From Notospermus geniculatus (taxonomy: Eukaryota; Nemertea; Pilidiophora; Heteronemertea; Lineidae), in the NCBI GenBank assembly GCA_002633025.1, contig NMRB01000056.1:1-64000 (forward strand): a stretch of 64,000 nucleotides of DNA, in the 5' to 3' direction. The position numbers and the translations under genes were made by a program. The notes beneath the pieces are model-generated. The model had not been told where the DNA came from. It was given only the letters and a program-made list of their open reading frames with translations, and ran no database searches. This document shows positions 57,171 to 64,000 of this stretch, piece after piece (position 1 is the stretch's first letter; the number at the start of each line of letters is the position of its first letter).

Positions 57171-57855
57171 CCTGTACAACAAGTCCATAGAAACACACAC
57201 CAGTTTGGTAGCGATTTTGAAGCTTATTTCCTTCAACACCACGAGAAAATGTTTGACTCAGTAGTTGATAGTTGGATAGTTGTTGGTAAAGGCCGAGGTC
57301 CTCTTTAGGAGAATACAATGTAGAATCCAGTTTTTGGCCCCCACTATAAGAGGAACAGGACAGTAAATTTGGCGTGATGACGCACTGGACAGGGATGGTG
57401 GAGTGGTTTCATGGCTGGGTCCCATGGCCTCCGGTCAAGCTCGGGGATATGTCAACATTTGGGAGGAGCTCCTGACCCCGTTTTAGCAAACGTTACGTCT
57501 ATTACAGACTTTCTCATTAATTATACAATACATTTTAACATTCAACACATTGTGTAACGTTTACATAAAGTGCCACCAGTTGACGTGCTGCCGTTGTTGT
57601 GGACTCCGTGATTCGCCCTCGGCCATCCCCGACACCAACCCCGACTCTCAACCGCCGGGTTTCCCACCCCTCGGTCCTGATGCCAGCGGCAACCTCCCCG
57701 AGGCATGGCAGCAAGAAGTGGCCGTGAGTTCCCCCAAACTAGGCTAATATTCTCGCTATGATCTCACAGCCACATCTGTCGCCTACAGACATGTTTCCAT
57801 CTCTCGATGATGACGTCTCCTCTGTGTCGTTCGTCGATGAACTGGAAAGAAACGT

Positions 57856-57921
57856 AATGCGGATGATCCACCGACTTACGACGAGTTTACGAGGTCGTAA
57901 AGTCGGTGGATCACCCGCATT
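57856..57921. repeat. Short hairpin with gatccac ends
   Basis: aatgcggatgatccaccgac pairs with gtcggtggatcacccgcatt. The loop is gagtttacgag. It shares the outer gtggatcacccgc word with 63175-63318. Confidence 0.82.
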
Positions 57922-60900
57922 ATTCTCACAAGGAGATCGTGGGCTGGAGAGATAACCATTGTCTTGACAGTTCGGGGATTTAATCTTCGACAAGGTTATG
58001 ATCTACCACTATGACTGATCAAAACGCCATTTTAGTTACTTTCCTAAGGTGCATCCTTCTTTGTTAACAACATCGGGACAGAATGGTTCGGTTCCACTAC
58101 CGACAGTAACAAACGCTTCAATACAAACTCCACAAATTACAGATTACTAAGCTTCAGAGTTATCATTCAGCGCACTGCCACAGCCCCTGTCCCGCCACAG
58201 CAGTTTTCCATGAAAGTTTCCGGAAATGATGAGTCGCATGGCTTTGGTCCGCCGGAAGTTGTCTGGCCAGGAAGGTAACAGTTGGTCCGGTATGAATCCG
58301 GCTGATTGTACAATGTTGCCTTTTATTGGTCATACAAGTGCTAGTATATCACACACCTGTTAAGGTGTCAGCCACTTGTTAACGGCAGCTGAGACAAGCT
58401 AGTCACAGATGTAGGTCATGACGTCATTGAATGGCGGCCATTGCCGTCAGAGACACCAGCTGAGGGATTCTGCTCTCTTCCGCAACTTCGCTCCATCTGC
58501 TCACAAAGACAATGACTGGATGTTTGGTGTCCATTTCAACTGTCCTCTGCCCTCGTCAGTCAAATCTCTTCCGAAACAGGAGTGAAAATCATAATGTTTT
58601 TAAAATTTCCAAAGGTAAACGATACCGATTGCTGAGTGTCTTGTTTTGGTCACGAAATACGACTACTTGTCGTCAATGGCGACGCTTCAAGCTTCTATGA
58701 CCCAGTAAAGGGTCGATGGTTCCATCTGAATTACTGTATACAGAGACAGAGAAGTACCTGAGTCGTGTAGCAGGGTAGAGTGGGGAGAAGTATTCACCTG
58801 CGTCACGCACGGTCATGCCAATCATGAGGTTTTTTCATCCATCTTTCGCTCTGGGAAGTTCGCTGCTGTCGCTGGCGTCGCTTCGTTGCTCTTGGTATTC
58901 ACTCATTGTGTAAAAAAGTGTGGCTTTTATGTATGGAAAACATGAGAGATATCGTCGTATCTGTGGTTGGTTCAAAGTGTGGGCAACTGGGCGTATCGGG
59001 AAAACAGGTGTCACGGCGGCAAAAGAATGCGTTCTGTTCAGTTGGCAGACGACAGAACGACGTTCCATTAACCAGCCCTCTCTGGCCAGCATTCAGTATC
59101 ACTTCCGGCGTGAGTTGTGTTCATGACCGAAAAAAAATAGGAAACATTTGCTTTAGAAATTAATATACAACCATTTGCCACCGAGTGATCTATTTTTGTC
59201 GGCCCTTTCGGGGACAGCTGTTTTTTGCCTGGTTTAGGTCCAGGCGGTGGCGTTGTTAAGAGTCCGGAGTTCATCTGTGTGGTGAAGGAAATGCGAAATG
59301 ATATTTTCCAATTTCACCATTGGTTTTTATTGATGAGGTGTGGTAAAATGAAGAACGAGCCGAGATGTTGACCTCAGTGATCGCAAAATGCTGAGCAGAT
59401 GACCGACTGAGCAGGAACAATCCTCCCCAGTGTAATTACAATCCCTCAATTCCTGGTCTACCGAAGGGAAGTTTTCATCTGACCGCTTCCCAGCAGCAGA
59501 CGGGTCAAAAATAATCACCAAATTACTTCTCGCCTGTGGATAGTCTGCAGACATCATTTTATCCGTCCTGGTATTTATAAAAGGCTGGCAATTAAACGGT
59601 CCGACCTGTTCTTTGTGAACGCCAGGTCTGCACGAACTTTTTCATTTTATTCATTCTAGCATTAAAGCAAAGGTTTTCTATCGGTCAGTCCTATTACATG
59701 AGCGGCCAGCCTGGTTTTTCATCCTATTGATGGGAGATGACAGGTTCGCAAGCGGTCATCGCTGTTCTATTGTGGCTGTCCAGGGTTGTCTGTGTGTCTG
59801 CTACAGGTGCTGACCTCGCCCTGTCCGTTCCTGCTCCTGTCCCTGTCCCTGTCCTTCCTTCTCTTCTGCGTTCCCTCGACGGCCCTGATGCCGATAGTTG
59901 GTCAGTTTTGATGGCAGATAAAACGGCCTGTGCTCGCTGATATTGGCATGTGACATCTCCCATCTCCTCTCCTAAAACCCGAGCGACAATCCCCACACAT
60001 CTCCCTGACGATGCCGCCCTCTCCGCTCTCAATCCTTTGAATACGGCGAAGACAATCAAACGCCCGTTCGTGTCATGACCCCTCGTGTCTTAGACAATGA
60101 GATTTTCGGTCATCAGTAATTTCTGCGTATTAAAAATAATCACTTTTAAGTTGTTCAGTGGGTCGTATTGTCGGCTTAGAATGGATGCTGGCTACAGGTG
60201 GTGGATTGAGTCGTTTCTAGCCACTTGGCAATGAAAGTCCAGACCCTGAAGCGACGGGAGACGTGTCTTTTTCGCGCCGTCACAGTTTTCTCTCTTTTAT
60301 TGGGCGTGTGACATGTGACGATCACCTCCTGGGGCATCGGAGTCACGAATCACACATAAACTAGCGAGAAATAGTCACTATGTCTTCATTAACAAGTAGC
60401 GGGGCGATGATGAAGTCTGGTTTCGACTCATCGTTGGTTCAACTCAAAGAAACAAACTCAGAGTCGGTCGGAGAAAACATCCGTCAGAGTGCGGGGTGGT
60501 CCGAGGAAGTTTGTCCCCCCATAAACCTCACGGAACATTTCTCCGTCGCAAAACGTTGTCCGAAAAGTGAACATTCATGCCACGGGCTTCACCCAATTGT
60601 AAAGCAACCTTGAGGATAAAGGGGCACCGGCCCCGTGAAACTGGCTCCTTCAGGGAGAGCGCTGCCTAAAGCAAGGTTCATTGGCACACGGAATTGATCC
60701 GATTCAGGCCCGTAAAAAATCTATCAGATGGACTTCAGCGTTGTCGTATCCGGAAAACTAGGGGCAAACGGACTGGAAACGGATCGGATCCGTGTGTCAA
60801 TGAACCTTGCTTTATTTTTGCATCGCAGCCTGCAGATTTTTTGCTTCTATAGTTGTTTTGCTGGCCACACTCAAACTGACGAACCCGCGCACGCACAACC

Positions 60901-62661
60901 AAAGTCATACGACACTTACAAACTTAGAAATAATATGGAATTCAATTAGACGGCCGGGAATGGATTCATTTAATTGCAATTGCTGCCTCTTTCTCAGATT
61001 ATATTCCATTTTCTCTCAAACAATGACATCTAGCTGCACCTGTGAGTCTGGTGATCAATAGATATCATCTTATTACATAAAACACAAGATAAACCTGACA
61101 ATGCCGGGGTCTGAAAACACGGGCTGCCGTCAACACAATACCCGGTAAGAATACGTCAGGGGCTGATCTCCGCCGGCACTGTGGGGGACGGCCGACTCGG
61201 GACGGAGACACATGAAAGATTTCTTTAAGATCAGTTACCAATTAACTGACGAGGGCCAATTAGTCATTAATTACAGGTTCGCCAACCTGGTTTCAAATGT
61301 TTTCTTTTCTCACGACGTGTTTCGTACGGTTTCTTTATCGTTAACAGATTGACCGCTAACGCGGACATGGCTAAGGCCCGAGCTTTCAGTGCTCATTCCA
61401 TTTCTCAAGTCAAAGATTTCTGCCCTATCTTTGGGGGGAACATCTTAGGCATGAACCCCAAACATGCTACCGCCTTCCACAGAGGGGCTGCAATTGCCAG
61501 ACTCTCCTCCTCAAGAAAGCGTTAAATAAATTTCACTCCCAGTGTAATGACATTACTAATGTACACTGTATGACATGAATCTCATGGTTTGTTTGACTCT
61601 TGCAAATGAACATATTTTTTCGTCTTCAGGGGAGGGATACTGAGGGCATAGCTCATGCATACAGAAACACTTAAAAGATTTCCCACGAATCCATATCCGT
61701 TTTAGCAAAGACAAAAGCGAGATATCGTTTGGCTATCGACCATCTCATCACTAGGTCTACAGAGACCGCGAGAAACAATGAGACTAATGAAGCCGGATCG
61801 GGATTAGCGGGGTCATGTTTGACCCCTGAGGAGGACAGCCCGCCCGGTAACGTGTGGGTTCATTTGCTAAGGGACCAAAACATCTGTTATCATTAATGAT
61901 GATTGGGGAGAACTCTGGATCGAAATATGACAATCACCGGCGAGAATGTGTAGCAGTCGGTCTCGTTCCCTCATTTTTCACAATTTGGGCCAGGCCGTGT
62001 TTTTTCTACCGATTTTCCATTTGATTTGGGAACCCTAGTAGGTAGAGTCAGTCCTGTCTGAATGATTGGATGTCTTTCTCTCGCTGTGTCAGTGTGTAAA
62101 TGATCGCAAGGACGGGGGTGAGAAATGTGACGTCCTATACCTGACTTCCTGGGCCATGAGAGCGTGTGCCCTGCCCGCCTCATGGGCGTGGCACCGAGCG
62201 CGCCGACGGCAAAACACGGCGGGAGCTACACATGCGCACCGAGTGCCGCCGGCCAGAAAGTGGAACGTCCACATGAGGCATACGCGAGGCGCACAATGAT
62301 TGAAAAAATACTTTACTATAGATCAATACAATTGTGACAATTTAGCAACGCCAGAAAATATCACTTCACAGGAATAAGACAGGATTTTGGTGAAATGGCC
62401 GTGACGTCTGCCGAGACAATGGCGCGCATGGCGGCCAGGCAGGCACAGCTGAACATTCCCATCCAAAAACTGGCGCCATTCGTGTGCGTGGATGAAGGGA
62501 TGGATGCGGAATGATACATTGTTTGGTTTCTTTCAAGGGAACGACTGTAATGACTGCCACAGTGGAGTTAGCCAACATTTTACCGAGTAGGCTAATACGG
62601 TAGGCCTATTTTCAGAATGAAACCAACTGAAGAATATCACTTTTAAAATTGACTTACAGTC

Positions 62662-62667
62662 TTTATT
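62662..62667 (-). promoter_or_regulatory. Polyadenylation signal AATAAA of NOSIP
   Basis: On the minus strand AATAAA lies about 315 bases after the NOSIP stop codon, a normal 3' untranslated length. Confidence 0.6.
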
Positions 62668-62981
62668 TAATTATACTCCATATTTACAACACATTACAAA
62701 TCAAGCATTCCTTGAGTTTACGACTTGGGGACAATCCTCATGAAATCAAACTGACATGTCATCACAGTCCGAGTAGCAACAACCCTATTACCATGCCACC
62801 TGGTGACAATAGTGGAGAACTAAAGACCCTGTCTGAGATATGTTTCCTTTCAGTCTAGTGACGACTGACGTCGATGGCTCAGCTGCCAGCAGCCCCACAT
62901 GTTGAGAGAGAAACAAGTTCAACCAAATCAAGCATTGTTAGCTTCCCATGTTAGTGTCCTTTCCAATATCATTGCACCCCC

Positions 62982-63896
62982 TCATCCCTGCAGTGCTGGC
63001 CCTTCCTTCTTTGCCTCCAACTTCAGACCAGACCCAGAGAAACTCGTGGCACCCTGTAAGAAAATAGAACTTGGTCATCATTCTAATGAGGTATACAAGA
63101 ATACTGGAGCATGACACGGCAGAATTGATATGGTTAGTGAGTCATTCATTGCTTGATCTGATGCTCTCTAAAGCAGGTGATCCACTGTTGCGATTTCGGC
63201 TTGAGACGGGGTTGCGTTCCCTTGCAGTTACCTTATATGGCAATCGGAAGTCCTTATAAGGTAATCGCAAGGGAACGCAACCCCGTCTCAAGCCAATATC
63301 GCAACAGTGGATCACCCGCTTCAGGGTGTTGGTCTGGAGTCACGGCTGCCAGGAATACTTAATGACCAGAGCAAAAGCGAACATCCAAGGGCCCAACCCT
63401 GTGCCAACTGCGGTACCCTTTATTGACACAAAGCCTCCAGTTCTTCCTTGTAACATCGTGAAATGAAGAGACCTACCCTCTGGAGTGGAATCACATCCTT
63501 CTCTGTCATCTTTTTACCATTTAGAGGATCCAACATGTCCTTTTTGATGATCTTTTCATAACACTCCATGGTCACAACATGCCCGCTGTAATCAGACCAA
63601 TATTATCAATCAGAAGTTTACATGTACGGATGAGCTGATGTTCACATGACGATCTCTGTACGACACCTTATCAGTACCTGAGACTGAGATAAAGAAAAGT
63701 CAACTTACGATGTCCTCAACACACAGGAGGGGACAGAATTTCCCAGGACATCATTTGTCACAGCACAGACATAACGATCATGTTTCGAGATAAGAGCTGT
63801 CTTTGAGTCACCATCTTTAATGGGAGTAAACTTGACTTCAATCAGGTCTTTCATCTTCAGTGGCTTCTTACTCATTGGACATCGCACCTTCTCATC
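62982..63896 (-). CDS. NOSIP: NOSIP, C-terminal exons (5' partial)
   Basis: Three exons on the minus strand: 63896-63709, 63585-63477 and 63053-62982, with phases 2 and 0 between them and clean GT-AG borders. The first carries RCPMSKKPLKMKDLI and RYVCAVTNDVLGN, the second VVTMECYEKIIKKDMLDP and EKDVIPLQR, and the last GSGLKLEAKK before TGA. These are the signature segments of the second half of nitric oxide synthase-interacting protein, an E3 ubiquitin ligase with a split U-box found in nucleus and cytoplasm. The first half of the U-box and the central region lie beyond the right edge of the window. The usual final GGTGFAGSG is GATSFSGSG here. A hairpin occupies part of the second intron. Confidence 0.93.
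63175..63318. repeat. Near-perfect hairpin in NOSIP intron
   Basis: Arms of about 65 bases: ggtgatccactgttgcgatt left and atatcgcaacagtggatcac right, with ggggttgcgttcccttg in each arm. It is related by its ends to 57856-57921. Confidence 0.9.
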
Positions 63897-64000
63897 CTGG
63901 ATATAAAAATATCCAACCATATTACACCATAAACAGGGTAAAGAAGCAGATTCTAAAACCAAAAACTGACAGCTTCTGATAGACAAACTTGAAAGTGAAC
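63897..64000. other. NOSIP intron at the window edge
   Basis: Intron sequence upstream of the first visible NOSIP exon. No exon was recognised. Confidence 0.6.

Larger units (their letters stand above)
50817..62640. other. Long stretch without a supported gene
   Basis: After ENaC exon 6 no further ENaC exon appears, and beyond about 51.2 kb the dispersed families A, B and C are absent. There are several TAATTA or CAATTA clusters (for example near 51205, 51685 and 61235-61285), possible homeodomain sites. The repeats noticed are a 33-base pair at 54668-54732, a large inverted repeat at 56275-57170 and a hairpin at 57856-57921. Open frames such as 55433-55915 (minus) show no family features. 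Confidence 0.5.

Noticed and set aside
57496-57747. Hydrophobic then Cys- and Pro-rich + strand frame
   Set aside because: Acceptor-like start and coding-like composition, but no family match. The only donor-like site would leave a 19-base intron.
58049-58274. 75-codon + strand segment with acceptor-like ctaag and donor gtaac
   Set aside because: It reads smoothly but matches no family I know, and has no partner exons in compatible phase nearby.
59739-59940. Signal-peptide-like frame (MTGSQAVIAVLLWL)
   Set aside because: The hydrophobic start is plausible, but the rest is low-complexity Pro/Val and no continuing exon was found.
61371-61530. About 52-codon frame ending at TAA overlapping AATAAA
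   Set aside because: Looks like a last exon but has no recognisable homology or upstream exon. Left unannotated.

Overview
This is animal nuclear DNA. Genes are split by short introns with GT-AG borders, the exons encode metazoan-only families (ionotropic glutamate receptor, rhodopsin-like GPCR, DEG/ENaC channel, S1 proteases, PAN/apple and ShK domains, NOSIP), and the introns are packed with fold-back transposons and minisatellites. The density of secreted and receptor genes, the frequent acatgtac and taggccta words and the repeat style fit a marine invertebrate, perhaps an invertebrate deuterostome such as a lancelet. That assignment is inference, not proof. The draft assembly shows: one 731-base gap lies at 32803-33533, and single Ns sit at contig joins.

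Layout. 1-3.3 kb: the last three visible exons (+) of a divergent ionotropic glutamate receptor. 6.4-7.5 kb: an intronless rhodopsin-like GPCR (-). 11.9-18.5 kb: a complete six-exon S1 serine protease (+) with a very acidic propeptide. 20.0-24.1 kb: a second complete six-exon S1 protease (-), convergent with the first and with the same intron phases. A decayed DEG/ENaC exon lies between them. 25.4-26.4 kb: a partial copy of the promoter and start of the ENaC gene found further right. 26.7-43 kb: a tandem array on the - strand of small secreted-protein gene units. The best reconstructed unit is signal peptide, PAN/apple, ShK, ShK and a tail. The array is mixed with segmental duplications in direct and inverted orientation, and a truncated non-LTR retrotransposon sits inside it. 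44.3-50.8 kb: a DEG/ENaC channel gene (+) lacking its second transmembrane region, with one exon present twice. 51.2-62.6 kb: no gene I can support. 62.7-63.9 kb: the 3' exons of NOSIP (-).

The genes do not form one pathway. The protease pair and the ShK/PAN array look like locally duplicated secreted-protein families, and the receptors and channel are separate genes. Much of the rest is repeat. Two fold-back families (called MITE-A and MITE-B here) share TA-GGGAG ends, one hAT-like family has a visible empty site, and there are several families of near-perfect hairpins. The splice models are mine. Each was checked by reading phase across every junction.
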